64,000 bases of DNA, from contig NW_017962914.1 in assembly GCF_001661345.1 (NCBI RefSeq), positions 894,439-958,438 of the forward strand, given 5' to 3'. This document shows, piece by piece, positions 19,394-30,111 of this stretch (within the stretch, counting starts at the first letter, position 1; every line of letters begins with the position of its first letter). Origin of the DNA: Ascoidea rubescens DSM 1968 (Eukaryota; Ascomycota; Saccharomycetes; Ascoideales; Ascoideaceae). The notes under the pieces were generated by a model. The model was not told where the DNA came from. It worked only from the letters and a program-made list of their open reading frames with translations, and did not search any database. The translations under genes and the position numbers were made by a program.

Positions 19394-22312
19394 ATGCCAG
19401 CGCCTCCAGTATCGGCTGGTGCCAGGTTTCGGCAAAGAAAGATTTCTGTCAAACAGACTTTGCAAGTTTTGAGACAATCTGATTTACCTGACTTGGAATC
19501 CGAGGATCAAGTTCAGCGTGATTTTCAGCACATAGAAACCGGTGTCGAAAAAAGCGAAGAAGAGGAAGAGCATTTGCAAGCTGTGATCAATGCTGCTCAT
19601 GCTGCTGCTACTGGTGTTTCAAAACCTGTCAAAAAGGACCTCTTCATTCCAACCCCTGATGCCTCCAAATTATGGCCAGAGGCTTCCAAATACTACCAGG
19701 GGAATTTCGTGATGCCAACTAGTTATATAAAATTTTCAGCTACTGTCAACGATACTTCTGGTGTTCCTTATAATTTAGACGAAATCGATGAAGAATTTCT
19801 AATTTCTTTAAATAAAAATTTGCCCAACCATATTGACCCATGCACTGAATCAGAGTTTGAATTGATATGCTACAATTTCGAAAAAGCTGTCAGTGAAAAA
19901 CAGCCTTATTTGTCGATGGACCCTCGCTCAATATTATCCTTCAAAGATATAGAAGTCTATTCATTGACCGAAAATCCAATCTCTGATGATTCAATAAAGG
20001 CCTCTTTAGAAAGGGAATTAAACTACAAACCTATAGTAAACCTATTTGAAAAGGAATCAAATGAATCTCAAAGATCCTTAATTAAACTATTCGAATTATT
20101 TGGTCCTCAAATATACGAACACTGGAAAGATAGAAAAATCGAAAGAGGTGGCAAAACAATCGCTCCAATACTCAAATTCGAAGACCCATCAGAAAAGGAT
20201 GATTCCGATCCTTATGTTTGCTTCAGAAGAAGAGAATTTAGACAACAAAGAAAAACTAGAAGAGCAGATTTACATAGCTCTGAAAGATTAAGAAAATTAC
20301 ATCAGGAACTAATAAATGCTAGAGAATTAATAATGCTCGTCGCTAAAAGAGAAATTGAAAGAAAAAACTCTCTACTACTAGAAAGAAAAATATTCCAAGA
20401 AAGAACCCAAGTCAAACGTTTAAGACGCGAGTTGAATATAGAAACTGATGATATTGATGATTTGTTACCTCTCAAGAAAAAGAAATTATCTAAATCAATT
20501 GACCCTAATAATGATTCCAAGATTTCTAACGGTATTATAAACGGCAAAATCAACTCTAACAAAGACAAAAATTCTATTGATGACATTGATGATAAAATCA
20601 AATCAAAGAAAGAATTGCGAGAAAAGAAATTACAAAAGACCAAATCTATTAAAGATGGCTCTCCTGGTTCCAATTCCTTCCTAAAATCAAAAAGACAAGC
20701 CTTGGGACAATTATCTCAAACTTACGTTCGTTTACCAGCTTCCAAAATCCCAGATTTGCCATTAGTAACCGTTGAAAATGTTTTGAAAAATAAAGACAAT
20801 GACCTAGCAAAAGCGGTTGCTGAAAAAATTAAAAAGAAACGCGAAGACGATAAAGGTTGGGTGAATTTAACCGATGATCCTTTCAATCCATTCTTCACAA
20901 TATCTTTGCCCAACGAATATATATGTGACACAAAACATTTACCATATTCTTCAATAGCTTCATCAATATTTGAAATTCAATCTTCAAATTTTATAAATGA
21001 ATCACTAAGTAAACTATTTAATAATGAAAAACATTTAAGGGACTCAATATTGGCTTTAGAAGCTACTAACGGTGCAATAAATGAAAAAGTAGAAATAAAA
21101 CCTGAATTTTACAATCCAATGCTAGATTATGATATACACAAAAGAATTTCAGAACCGATTTTCAGGTTAAGAAAAAGAATTAGCCGCAACGGAAAAATCA
21201 TGATTGATAGAAAAGGTCTAGTTAAAAAAGAAGACCCAATCGACGAATTTTTAAATTTCGACAACACAATAAATGAAGAAACCTTAAATGATGTAAAAAA
21301 TGATGAGATTAATGATAAAATTATCAACTCTGTTTATGATTCTAATATCGAAACTTTCATTAGACATGAAAGTAGATGGCAGTTTGATACCGACTCAACT
21401 GAATTAATGCAATCAAAGGCCAATCCAATTGGTCACGATCCCGCAAAATTGAATTGCATTTCTAATGACACTCAGGCAATTCGATTTGGTTCAATGTTAT
21501 TGACAAAATCGAGTGAGTCCACAAAAGATAGCAAAATATCTCTCGGGAGAATGAAAATCATTCAACAACAACTACAACAACAACAGTTTCATCAGTATCA
21601 GCTTCATCAAAGGCAACAAATGCAATTAAAACAAATGCAGCTTCAACAACAATCTCAGGCTCAACAACTACAAAAACAACAACAACAACAACAGCAGCAG
21701 CAGCAGCAGCAAAATATTCAAATAAAATCAAGTCCTTTAATCATCCAGCAAACTCAAGCACCACAGTTGTCACAACAACCTCAAAATCAACAAAATCCGC
21801 TGCAAAAAGTGCAACAAAATATACAGCCACAGGTGCAATCACCTTCCCAGCCTTCATCCCTGCCTCAAAGTCAATCTCAAGGTCAACAGCAACAACAACT
21901 TCAACAGCAGAATCAACTTCAACAGCAAAAAGCTTTTCAAAAACAACAAATTTCTCAACAAAATCAACAAAAACAATACCAAAAACAGCAATTAGTGAAA
22001 AATCAGTATCAACAACCACAAAAACAAAATTTACAAAGTCCTCAATTTCCTCCACAAATCCAGCAACAATTGCACCAACAATTTTTGCAACAGCAACTAC
22101 AAAACCCACAACTTGCAAATCCTCAATTAAATCCTCAATTAAATCCTCAGTTACATCAACATCTCCAACATCAATTGCAAAGCCAACAAATTCAATCTTC
22201 ACAGCTAACCCCACAGATGCAACAATTTCAACAGCAAATAAAGGCGCAACAACTACAAAATCAACAGTTACCCAAAAAACAATTACAAAAACAAAAGCAG
22301 TTTGTAATGTGA
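19394..22312 (+). CDS. EPL1: Enhancer of polycomb-like protein, NuA4 subunit
   Basis: Scaffold of the NuA4 and piccolo histone acetyltransferase complexes, tying Esa1 and Yng2 to nucleosomes. 972 residues from the ATG at 19394. The N-terminal EPcA region (about 1-330) is typical: GARFRQRKISVKQTLQVLR, IPTPDASKLWPEASKYY, the basic block DPYVCFRRREFRQQRKTRR, then LRKLHQELINARELIMLVAKRE. A second conserved stretch near residues 440-500 includes DDPFNPFF. From about residue 720 to the end the chain is almost pure Gln-rich sequence, much longer than in S. cerevisiae (832 in total). The leader appears to hold its own intron (18887-19021). Convergent with TRM10. Confidence 0.94.
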   Translation: MPAPPVSAGARFRQRKISVKQTLQVLRQSDLPDLESEDQVQRDFQHIETGVEKSEEEEEHLQAVINAAHAAATGVSKPVKKDLFIPTPDASKLWPEASKYYQGNFVMPTSYIKFSATVNDTSGVPYNLDEIDEEFLISLNKNLPNHIDPCTESEFELICYNFEKAVSEKQPYLSMDPRSILSFKDIEVYSLTENPISDDSIKASLERELNYKPIVNLFEKESNESQRSLIKLFELFGPQIYEHWKDRKIERGGKTIAPILKFEDPSEKDDSDPYVCFRRREFRQQRKTRRADLHSSERLRKLHQELINARELIMLVAKREIERKNSLLLERKIFQERTQVKRLRRELNIETDDIDDLLPLKKKKLSKSIDPNNDSKISNGIINGKINSNKDKNSIDDIDDKIKSKKELREKKLQKTKSIKDGSPGSNSFLKSKRQALGQLSQTYVRLPASKIPDLPLVTVENVLKNKDNDLAKAVAEKIKKKREDDKGWVNLTDDPFNPFFTISLPNEYICDTKHLPYSSIASSIFEIQSSNFINESLSKLFNNEKHLRDSILALEATNGAINEKVEIKPEFYNPMLDYDIHKRISEPIFRLRKRISRNGKIMIDRKGLVKKEDPIDEFLNFDNTINEETLNDVKNDEINDKIINSVYDSNIETFIRHESRWQFDTDSTELMQSKANPIGHDPAKLNCISNDTQAIRFGSMLLTKSSESTKDSKISLGRMKIIQQQLQQQQFHQYQLHQRQQMQLKQMQLQQQSQAQQLQKQQQQQQQQQQQQNIQIKSSPLIIQQTQAPQLSQQPQNQQNPLQKVQQNIQPQVQSPSQPSSLPQSQSQGQQQQQLQQQNQLQQQKAFQKQQISQQNQQKQYQKQQLVKNQYQQPQKQNLQSPQFPPQIQQQLHQQFLQQQLQNPQLANPQLNPQLNPQLHQHLQHQLQSQQIQSSQLTPQMQQFQQQIKAQQLQNQQLPKKQLQKQKQFVM

Positions 22313-22730
22313 AATTATACTCAAAATCTAATTATAAATTATAAAATTTGATGAGAACTTTTATCAAAATTGTACAAATAGACGTTATGAATAATCCTGT
22401 TTTTTTTCTCATTTTTTTTTCTTATTTTTTTATTTTTATTTTATTTTTTTTTTATTTTATTTTTTTTTATTTTATCTCTTTAAATTTTTTATTTCTTTAA
22501 ATTTTTTTTCACTTCCTTATGATAAATTAAAAATACTGGGGTCCTTTTATATTTTATAATGGTTTTTTTTTATTTGTAATTTTTCAATTAATTTTTTCTT
22601 TTTAATTCTCATTTGTCATACATGTCTATTTGGTCGTTATTGGTTTATTTTATGATTTAATCTATTCTTTTTCAGTTTCTATGTAAATTATTCCCTTCAA
22701 TACATGCTTTCTTTGTAATAAGGAACCCAT
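22313..22730. other. Convergent intergenic region, EPL1/TRM10
   Basis: Very T-rich on the plus strand, with long T runs from 22390 to 22620, as expected where two 3' ends meet. No gene is seen. Confidence 0.5.
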
Positions 22731-23891
22731 TTAAAGATCGATCTTAGTCTCATGTTCATATTCATTTTTTTCATTCTTATCTTCAGTGTTTTCATCTTCA
22801 TCGACTTTTCTGTTTTCAGATAATTTTCGTTGAGGAAGCACTTCTTCAAATGCAGATTTCCAATCTTTATGAGATGACCATTTTAATAATAAATCAACGA
22901 CATGAAAAGTAGTTATAACTTGTCTTCCATTGATTTTTATAAATTCATCGATTGGTAATCTGGCTGTTTTCATGCCTAATTTTTTAGCTTTGTCGTAACA
23001 TAAGGACTTGTAACGACCTTTATCGACAATTCCTCCAACTATATAAGTCATTCCAGGTTCTATTGTTAACAACTTTTCAAATGGCTCATCTGCAGTTAAA
23101 TAAACAAATTTTTCAAATTCCTTTTCGGGATTTTTGTCTTTTAAAAAATCAATTTCACTAAAATCCTGTTCATAAAAGTCTATGTTTTTAATCCAATTTT
23201 TGTACTGATTTAGTGAAACGTCAAATCTCTCTTTTAAAAGTTTGTTGAAGGATGTGATTTTCAAATTGAAATAGTATTCGGCTTTTCTATTTTCACTATA
23301 AGCTCTTGTGATTTGAGTAGTTAGAGAAGTTCTTTCTCTCTCGGTCATAAGCTCATCGAAACCACAATCAATGATAAGATTAGAGTTGAGTGGTTTTTGA
23401 TCTGGGTTATCTTTTGGTCTTTGCTTTTTCTGTAAAGACTCTAATAATTCAGTGTCAACTTTTTCACCGGATTCAATCTTAGATAACAATTCTTTTCTTT
23501 GGATTTTTTTATTCTCTTTTTGCTGTTTACGTTTTTCCTTACGTTTTTCTTTGAAATCAGACTTCTTTTCAGCCCATCTCAATTTTCTCTGTTGTTTTTT
23601 CCATTGGGATTTGGTCATTCCTTCTGGAATAACATTTCCATACTTATGAATATTAACATTGAAGCTTTCTTTAGAGTCGGCAAGTTCTGTTTTCTGTTTT
23701 TTAAGATAATTTGAATCTTGATCATTGCCTAAAGGTCTTTTTGTCGAGATATTGTTCTCTGCTTGGATTTGAGATTCCAAACCATCATCATTTTCTTCTG
23801 AAGGTTTAGAAACTGTAGTAATTTTGTTATCCTGTTCAGTTTCTTGTTCAATTTCCTTTTGAATTACTGTTTCACTGGATGCTGTCATCAT
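22731..23891 (-). CDS. TRM10: tRNA (guanine-9-N1) methyltransferase
   Basis: Makes m1G9 in tRNAs using S-adenosylmethionine; SPOUT-fold enzyme. 386 residues against 293 in S. cerevisiae; the extra length is a charged N-terminal tail (about 1-85). The stretch TKSQWKKQQRKLRWAEKK and the Lys-rich helix after it match Trm10. The catalytic fold holds LIIDCGFDELM, LTADEPFEKL, YIVGGIVDKGRYK and the knot-forming KTARLPIDEFI, then TFHVVDLLLKW. Two ATGs in a row open the frame (23891 and 23888). Divergent from JIP5 across 198 bp. Confidence 0.95.
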   Translation of the reverse strand: MMTASSETVIQKEIEQETEQDNKITTVSKPSEENDDGLESQIQAENNISTKRPLGNDQDSNYLKKQKTELADSKESFNVNIHKYGNVIPEGMTKSQWKKQQRKLRWAEKKSDFKEKRKEKRKQQKENKKIQRKELLSKIESGEKVDTELLESLQKKQRPKDNPDQKPLNSNLIIDCGFDELMTERERTSLTTQITRAYSENRKAEYYFNLKITSFNKLLKERFDVSLNQYKNWIKNIDFYEQDFSEIDFLKDKNPEKEFEKFVYLTADEPFEKLLTIEPGMTYIVGGIVDKGRYKSLCYDKAKKLGMKTARLPIDEFIKINGRQVITTFHVVDLLLKWSSHKDWKSAFEEVLPQRKLSENRKVDEDENTEDKNEKNEYEHETKIDL

Positions 23892-24089
23892 AATAATTTG
23901 GTTGATTGAATTGAAGGTGAAAAAAACAATGAGGTTAAGAATTTCTGGCAGAAATGAAAAAAAAACAAAAAAACTTTGAGATCCACAAAGCTGGATTTTT
24001 TTTCTCCAGTTGACTGAATTTTTTTTTTTTTCAAACTTTCATTTTTTCGGTTATCGAATTGAAATCAAAGCTGTAATTATTGTTAAAAG

Positions 24090-25475
24090 ATGGGTAAAAG
24101 AAACAGAAAAAACCAAGGGAAGGTTGAACAATTAGTAGATGAAAATGTTTTGCCATTTCTAGAAGTTGGTTATGAAGAAAACGATCCTTTATTTTCGATG
24201 GGAATACACCCAAGCGAACCAATATTTTTATCAGGTTTGGTATCTGGAAATGTTTATTTGTACAGATACGATCTGGAAAGATTGAAAGATTACTGTCTTG
24301 AAAATTATCTGAAACCCAATGGAAAGAGTTTAATTCACAAAGATACAGGTGATGAAACTGAAAAGTCAAAAGAAATATGGAAAGTTCAAAATAATTTGCA
24401 GTTTCGTAATATAAGTAAAAAAAGCCAAAATGACGAGTCAGATGAGGAAGGTGGGATTGTTTTAGGATGGAAAACAAAGAGACACAAGGGAAGTTGCAGA
24501 TCCATATGCTTAGAAAACAGCGGTGAATATGTATATACGGTTGGTATAGACAAAGTAATTAAAAAGGCATCAATTGAAACAGGCAAAGTGATATGCAAGA
24601 CTGATTTTAAGAAAAGCATTGGCGAAGATGTGAATTCAATGATATTGTCAAATTCCAATTCATTTTTAATTTGCGGTACAGAATTAGGTGATATCAAAGT
24701 TTTTGATACTAGAAGTTTAAATGTGGTTTTCGATATTTCTAAAGTTCATAACGATCAGGTCAATTCCATGATAAATTGCTCAGCTACTTCTAACTATCAA
24801 GTTTATTCTGTTGGTTCAACTACATTGAGTAAAGTTGATTTTCGAAAAGGAATAATTAGTCAATCTGATGATCAAGATGACGAAATATTATCACTTTGTT
24901 TTCCTGATATTGAGGATAGCAGTACGATAGTTTGTGGAATGAGTGAAGGTATTGTAACGGTTTGGAAGGATAAAAATAAGTTCCAAGATCAATTAACGCG
25001 AGTCAAAATATCTCCAGATGTGAGTGTTGATGCTGTAATAAGTACGATGGATTATGACAAAGACGAAGGAAATTGTTTTTGGTGTGGAGATTCCAATGGA
25101 ATGTTGAATAAAATTGATTGTAAAAAGGGCAAAATTGTTGAGATGAGGGTGCACGATGAGACAGGTGAAGTGCTAGACTTGGATATTGACTACGATTACA
25201 GATTGGTGTCCAGTAGCATGGAGAAGCTTAAAATATGGGATAGCTTTGACTTTGAGAAAGAGGCAGATGAAGACCCTGATTCGAGTTTTGATTCTGATTC
25301 TGATTCTGATTCTGATAGCGACAAACCTCCAACAAAAATCTCAAAGCAGGAAGTTGCTGAAGAGACTCGAACAACCGATCGCAGCAGAGGCCAAAAACAG
25401 AAGAAACCAACAGCCAAACAGCTAAAGAGCCTTCGAAAGCACGAGCCAGGCATAAAAAGATTCATCGATTTATAG
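24090..25475 (+). CDS. JIP5: WD-repeat ribosome-biogenesis protein
   Basis: Nucleolar WD-repeat protein needed for 60S subunit assembly. 461 residues against 492 in S. cerevisiae. The start MGKRNRKNQGKVE followed by NDPLFSMGIHPSEPIFLSGL and SGNVYLYRYD fits the first blade. Later blades include WKTKRHKGSCRSICL, VYTVGIDKVIKKASIETG, LICGTELGDIKVFDTR and DYDYRLVSSSMEKLKIWDS. The tail has a DSDSDSD acidic run (about residues 400-412) and a basic end KRFIDL. The 3' quarter is GC-richer than the rest of the gene, where it runs into the DPB11 promoter. Confidence 0.88.
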   Translation: MGKRNRKNQGKVEQLVDENVLPFLEVGYEENDPLFSMGIHPSEPIFLSGLVSGNVYLYRYDLERLKDYCLENYLKPNGKSLIHKDTGDETEKSKEIWKVQNNLQFRNISKKSQNDESDEEGGIVLGWKTKRHKGSCRSICLENSGEYVYTVGIDKVIKKASIETGKVICKTDFKKSIGEDVNSMILSNSNSFLICGTELGDIKVFDTRSLNVVFDISKVHNDQVNSMINCSATSNYQVYSVGSTTLSKVDFRKGIISQSDDQDDEILSLCFPDIEDSSTIVCGMSEGIVTVWKDKNKFQDQLTRVKISPDVSVDAVISTMDYDKDEGNCFWCGDSNGMLNKIDCKKGKIVEMRVHDETGEVLDLDIDYDYRLVSSSMEKLKIWDSFDFEKEADEDPDSSFDSDSDSDSDSDKPPTKISKQEVAEETRTTDRSRGQKQKKPTAKQLKSLRKHEPGIKRFIDL

Positions 25476-25638
25476 ATTCCAGCACAATAACCCACTTATA
25501 GGTCCACTTTATAGGCCTCCTTTATTGCTTCCAAAGACATAAACACGAAAGTTCCGATTTCCACGCTTATCGCAGACCAGCCGTGCGGGTCTGAGAATTT
25601 TCACTGAAGAAAAAGCTGCTTTGTTCTTTATCAGTTCA

Positions 25639-25740
25639 ATGTCTCTGCTGGAGCTGTGGACAAAATGGTTTTGTTCAAAGATGTCAAGTTTTCTGCGACC
25701 TCTGTTCCTTTGGAGACAAAGGTATGTCTCTGCTTGTTGA
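25639..25740 (+). other. Upstream ATG overlapping the DPB11 start
   Basis: An ATG 26 bp before the DPB11 start opens a 33-codon frame in another register, with a stop inside the intron at 25738-25740. If included in the transcript it could lower initiation at DPB11. Where transcription starts is unknown. Confidence 0.35.
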
Positions 25741-27189
25741 TTTCCACGTTTTAACTTTACCTGTGTCTAACATATCTGCTTGCTATTCCAGACAGAATTG
25801 GTTTCGATGATAGAGCAGATGGGTGGGTCCTATCACAGCGACTTGATGTCTGATGTGACTGTGCTAATTGTTGGTGACAGGAACACTGAGAAGTACAATT
25901 ATTGTGTCCAGAGGAGAACAGATGTCGTGTTCTTGACCCCTGCTTCTCTTTCACATATATATGATCTTTGGATCAAATACACTCGAGGAAGCAAAAAAAA
26001 TCCAAAAGAGATTTTGTTGCTAGAACAAAAATTTGCCAAAAAATTTGCCATAGACCAATTTGTTTTGAAAAGTTTCGAAAATCTAAACATATGTATTGCA
26101 AGAGTTAAAAATTTCAAATTAAATAAATTTCAAATTTCAAACATTATCACCGAAAATGGTGGTAAAGTATCGGACAACTTAGTAAATGTAAATTCCTGTT
26201 TGATAACGACTGAAGTTCAGGGAAAGAGATTTGAAAAAGCAAAAGAATGGAAAATCCCAATATTGCATCCCCTATGGATAATACATTCCTTTGACAGAGG
26301 AACTGCTCTACCTATGAAATACTATCTACTAGAAGACTTTGCTGACACCGATGGTAATATTAATCAAACGAAAATAGGCCAAGGTTCCTGCTACATTTGG
26401 TCAGATCTACAAAAATTGAAAAAACGCAAATTTATGGACATTAATCTAACTAATAACCCAAACAATGACATGAAAATTTTGAAAAAACATAACACTTCTT
26501 CTGAAAAAATTTGGTCCTCAATAATGAAGTCAAATCCTTCAGCCGGAAACAACACAACTCATAACTTTCCTTTGAATCTTAATAGAATTAATAAAAGAGA
26601 CTCAATAAATTCCGGAATTTTGAATACCAGCCTAGACAATATTGAAAAAGAACTCAATCCTCAAAATTTAAACGATTCTAAAAACAATAGCACTGTAATA
26701 AATGTGCTAAATACAGCCAGACTATCCAATAACTACAATCAAAATAATCACAACACGATAACTAATGGCACCCATACTAATCCTGAAGATGTTACAAATG
26801 ACGATGAAACTCTCACCAATGACACAACTGCTAACTCCACAACTATAATCACAGACAAAACAATAGAGTTTAAGGGTCCAAATTTGTTTTTGAACTCAAC
26901 TTTTGCATTTTATGGCTTCAATAATTATCAATTAAAAACTTTGATTAGAGTCGTTGCATCTCACGGCGGTGATATAATTGCAATTGAAGAAAAATCAATA
27001 ATACCAAATTTCATTGTTTTACCTTCAAACGAAATTATTACTGAATTGCCAAACTTTAATAAAAAAAAAACTTTACTAGTAACAGAATGGTTTATTGAAA
27101 GATGTTTATATTATGATGAACTAAAATTAGACAAATGGGGTTTGCCTTTGAAAAATATTAATATTTTTAGTAGTAATACCAATAATACC

Positions 27190-27250
<61 letters not shown>

Positions 27251-28311
27251 TTAATATTAATATTAATATTAATCACAATAGTAGTGACATAGATGATAAT
27301 TTATCATTGAATATTTCAATAACGGGGTTTTCAGGTGTTGAATTATTACATGTTCCAAAATTAATTGAATTGATTGGCTTCAATTATTTTGATTCAATAA
27401 CAAGCAATAGAGATATCTTAATAATAAACACTTCAATTCTTGGTTTAAACAGCGAAATTACCCCAAACTTATTTTTACCTACAAATTCCAAAGAAATTTT
27501 AACTTGCTCGGTAGATAAGAATTCCTTAAGTTCAACTAAAAAAAAAATTATATTTGCTAAAACACACAATATACCAATTGTCACATTAAACTTTTTATTT
27601 AAAATCATTGAAAAACATAGATATGTTGACTTTAATGATATTAAATGGTGTATACATAAACCAAAATTCGATAATTTAACCGATAATTTAAAATCATTTA
27701 TAAACTACTTCAATGCTAAGGAAAAAAATAGAGAATTAGCAAAAGCAAAAAATAAAGAGATGTCAAGACTGATAACATCGAAGGAAAAAAGTGTGAATTC
27801 CAATCCAAACTCGAATTTTAACTCCAATACAAACTCTAACCCAAACTCTAACTCTGTTGATTTTATTTCAAAGAGCTTAAATAACAGTAACCATAGTTCC
27901 TTTGACGTTTCACGAAAAATATTATTGCCATCGCCACGAGATGCGAATAGATTCAGAAGAGTTCGTGGAAAAGCTACAAAGTCCAGTATTAACAATAATG
28001 TCTCTAAACAAATAAATAACGATATTATAGATAACATTGAAGAATTGAATAAGCTTGAAAAAACGTTAGGAGAAGATCAATTGTTTGCTACGCAAATCCG
28101 GTTTGATGAAAGCGAAATAAATAATTCAGATTTCAATAACAGTATTTACAATAACGATAGTGACAATGGCAACAATAAAAATAACAATAATAATAATGAT
28201 AATAGTGTCATTAAAAATAAGGGCTCTAAAAATTACAAGATTAAAAATAATGGAAACAATGAGGTTGGAAAAAGAACAAGAGCTTCCTTAAAAGCACTTA
28301 ATGAGCTTTAG
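25665..28311 (+). CDS. DPB11: DPB11, four-BRCT replication and checkpoint scaffold, one intron
   Basis: Binds CDK-phosphorylated Sld2/Sld3 for origin firing and helps activate Mec1. Exon 1 is 25665-25721 (19 codons) and exon 2 is 25792-28311, giving 858 residues against 764 in S. cerevisiae. BRCT1 spans about 1-105 and needs exon 1 (VLFKDVKFSATSVPLETK) for its first strand. BRCT2 is about 108-205 (WIIHSFDRGTALP), BRCT3 about 377-472 (WFIERCLYYDELKLDKWGLP) and BRCT4 about 522-640. Between BRCT3 and BRCT4 lies an Asn run (about 486-507) from an AAT microsatellite. The C-terminal tail, where the Mec1-activating region sits in the family, is Asn/Ser-rich. An out-of-frame ATG lies 26 bp before the start. 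Confidence 0.85.
25722..25791 (+). other. DPB11 intron
   Basis: 70 nt with donor GTATGT (25722-25727), branch-like TCTAAC (25766-25771) and acceptor TTCCAG (ending 25791). Removal joins MVLFKDVKFSATSVPLETK to TELVSMIEQMGGS and completes BRCT1. The reading frame through the intron otherwise starts only at a TTG. Confidence 0.88.
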
Positions 28312-28437
28312 TGTTTTATGATTTTTTTTTGTTGAAAAAAAATTGAACAATGCTATATATTAAAATATTTAATTTATATATCAAGATAATAAACACTAAA
28401 GAAAAAAAAGATTAATTACACTAAACCGATGAGCTTA

Positions 28438-30111
28438 CTATTCAGAAACTTCACTTTCAAGTTCTTCATCGTCTTGATATTCATGGTGTTGGTCATCTTG
28501 AGAAATTTGAGTATCATCATTAATATTATCATTTATTTCGGTAGTGAAATCATGAGTTACATCTTCATTTTGAAGATCATTATTTTTAAGATCATCAGTT
28601 ATATCAAAACATTTATCGTATACTGCCTTTTCACGATCTCTTTCTTCTAATTCCACACTAGTTGGATCTCTTATTGATAAATTTATTTGATCGATATTTA
28701 CAGCGTTAGTTAGATTAATGTTATTATAATCTATTCTTCTTTTTTTCAAATCAATTTTTGAAGAAATTGGGATGAAATAGGCTTTGTTATCCTCTTCAGA
28801 GAAGGATAATTTGAAAGATTTTAAATTGTTGAGATTTTTAGATTTATTTTCATAATTGAATAAATCATAATCCCTAACTCTATTGAATTTGAAAGTTTTC
28901 AAATTATTATTAATTTCTTTATCAGAATCATCGGAATTGTTAATATTACCACCTTTTGAGGATAAAAGCTTATTTAATTTTGATGCTTCATTAATGTTAT
29001 CGATTTGTAATAATGATAACCATTCTGGGCCAGATTCCATTGTAATTGATTTAAAAATTGAGGTTAACAATGTTGGGTCATCTTGGGCTCTATAGTTTTT
29101 AATATCGATATTGTTAATATTACTAAATCTTAAATCCTGAATTTTTGATCTTACAATTGAGGAAGAACCGATAAATTTAAGTTGAATAAAAGATTGATCT
29201 AACATTTGAATATCAGGTAATAATTCATAAATTTTTTTAACCTTTAAATGTTTTTTGACAGGATGTTTAATTTTTAGTAAATCGTCCTTATTGTTATCAA
29301 AAGTATCTTCAACAGATGATAGGATTGAATGAGGATCAGTTTTGGATAAATCGTCATCGATTAGTTGATCAATTTTGAGTTTTTTCTGATATGAATTCAA
29401 GGGTTTCAGTTGTTTGTATTTTTTATTGACCGCATAATCATTTGATCGTTTAATAAAAATATTATTTCCGCTAATGTTGTTAAAATTGTTTAGTCTATTA
29501 ATTTTGTTTATTTTATCGAGTTTATTTTTATCCTTGACTGAGTTTGAAAACGATTTTTTATCATTTTCGTTATCGAAATTAGCAACATATTCGGTTCTTC
29601 TTAAGAAACTCACTGGGTTATCAATTGCTTTATTTTGATTACTAAGTAAATTGGGATCTCGTAACAATAACTTATCATTTGGGTGTAATGGAATAGTGCT
29701 ATTGTTATTGTTATTGTAGTCAAAACTGAAATCATTTTCGTTATTTCCAGCATTATTGTTTTTATTAATTATGTCTTGCTCATTGACTTGGAATAAGGGA
29801 TAAAGAGATGGAAATTTTGTTGAATCATTTAATGGGTTAATAAAATTTTGGGGAATATTCGAACCATCAAAAATACCGGGTAAAGCAGATACATCTAGGG
29901 GCATCCCAAGATTGGAGTCAAAGGGAATCAAGTCATTGAAGGGATTTTTTCTAAATAAATTGGATAGCAAGTGGTTGGAATTGATCAAAGACTTGCTGGA
30001 TAATATGTCTGGGTTGTTATCATACTTGATGAGTTTGGGGGGACAGGGAGGAGGAGGCAAGTCATTTTGGTACCTGATTCTAGCGATGTAATCCTGTCTG
30101 GCTCTCGACAT
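28438..30111 (-). CDS. PAF1: PAF1, subunit of the Paf1 transcription elongation complex
   Basis: Nuclear factor travelling with RNA polymerase II that promotes H2B ubiquitination and H3K4/K36 methylation. 557 residues from the ATG at 30111 (family start is M-S-x-x-QDYIA); the frame runs 65 codons further upstream but that part is hydrophobic and not Paf1-like. Matching blocks: RQDYIARIRYQNDLPPPPCP, LGMPLDVSALPG, NDKLLLRDP, VSFLRRTEYVANF, HPVKKHLKVKKIYELLPD, FKFNRVRDYD and LSIRDPTSVE. Asn-rich inserts separate them, and the tail is acidic as in the family (445 residues in S. cerevisiae). Shares a promoter with PHO88. Confidence 0.93.
   Translation of the reverse strand: MSRARQDYIARIRYQNDLPPPPCPPKLIKYDNNPDILSSKSLINSNHLLSNLFRKNPFNDLIPFDSNLGMPLDVSALPGIFDGSNIPQNFINPLNDSTKFPSLYPLFQVNEQDIINKNNNAGNNENDFSFDYNNNNNSTIPLHPNDKLLLRDPNLLSNQNKAIDNPVSFLRRTEYVANFDNENDKKSFSNSVKDKNKLDKINKINRLNNFNNISGNNIFIKRSNDYAVNKKYKQLKPLNSYQKKLKIDQLIDDDLSKTDPHSILSSVEDTFDNNKDDLLKIKHPVKKHLKVKKIYELLPDIQMLDQSFIQLKFIGSSSIVRSKIQDLRFSNINNIDIKNYRAQDDPTLLTSIFKSITMESGPEWLSLLQIDNINEASKLNKLLSSKGGNINNSDDSDKEINNNLKTFKFNRVRDYDLFNYENKSKNLNNLKSFKLSFSEEDNKAYFIPISSKIDLKKRRIDYNNINLTNAVNIDQINLSIRDPTSVELEERDREKAVYDKCFDITDDLKNNDLQNEDVTHDFTTEINDNINDDTQISQDDQHHEYQDDEELESEVSE

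Noticed and set aside
21741-22214. 157-codon Val/Phe/Asp-rich antisense frame in EPL1
   Set aside because: Mirror image of the Gln-rich coding repeat.
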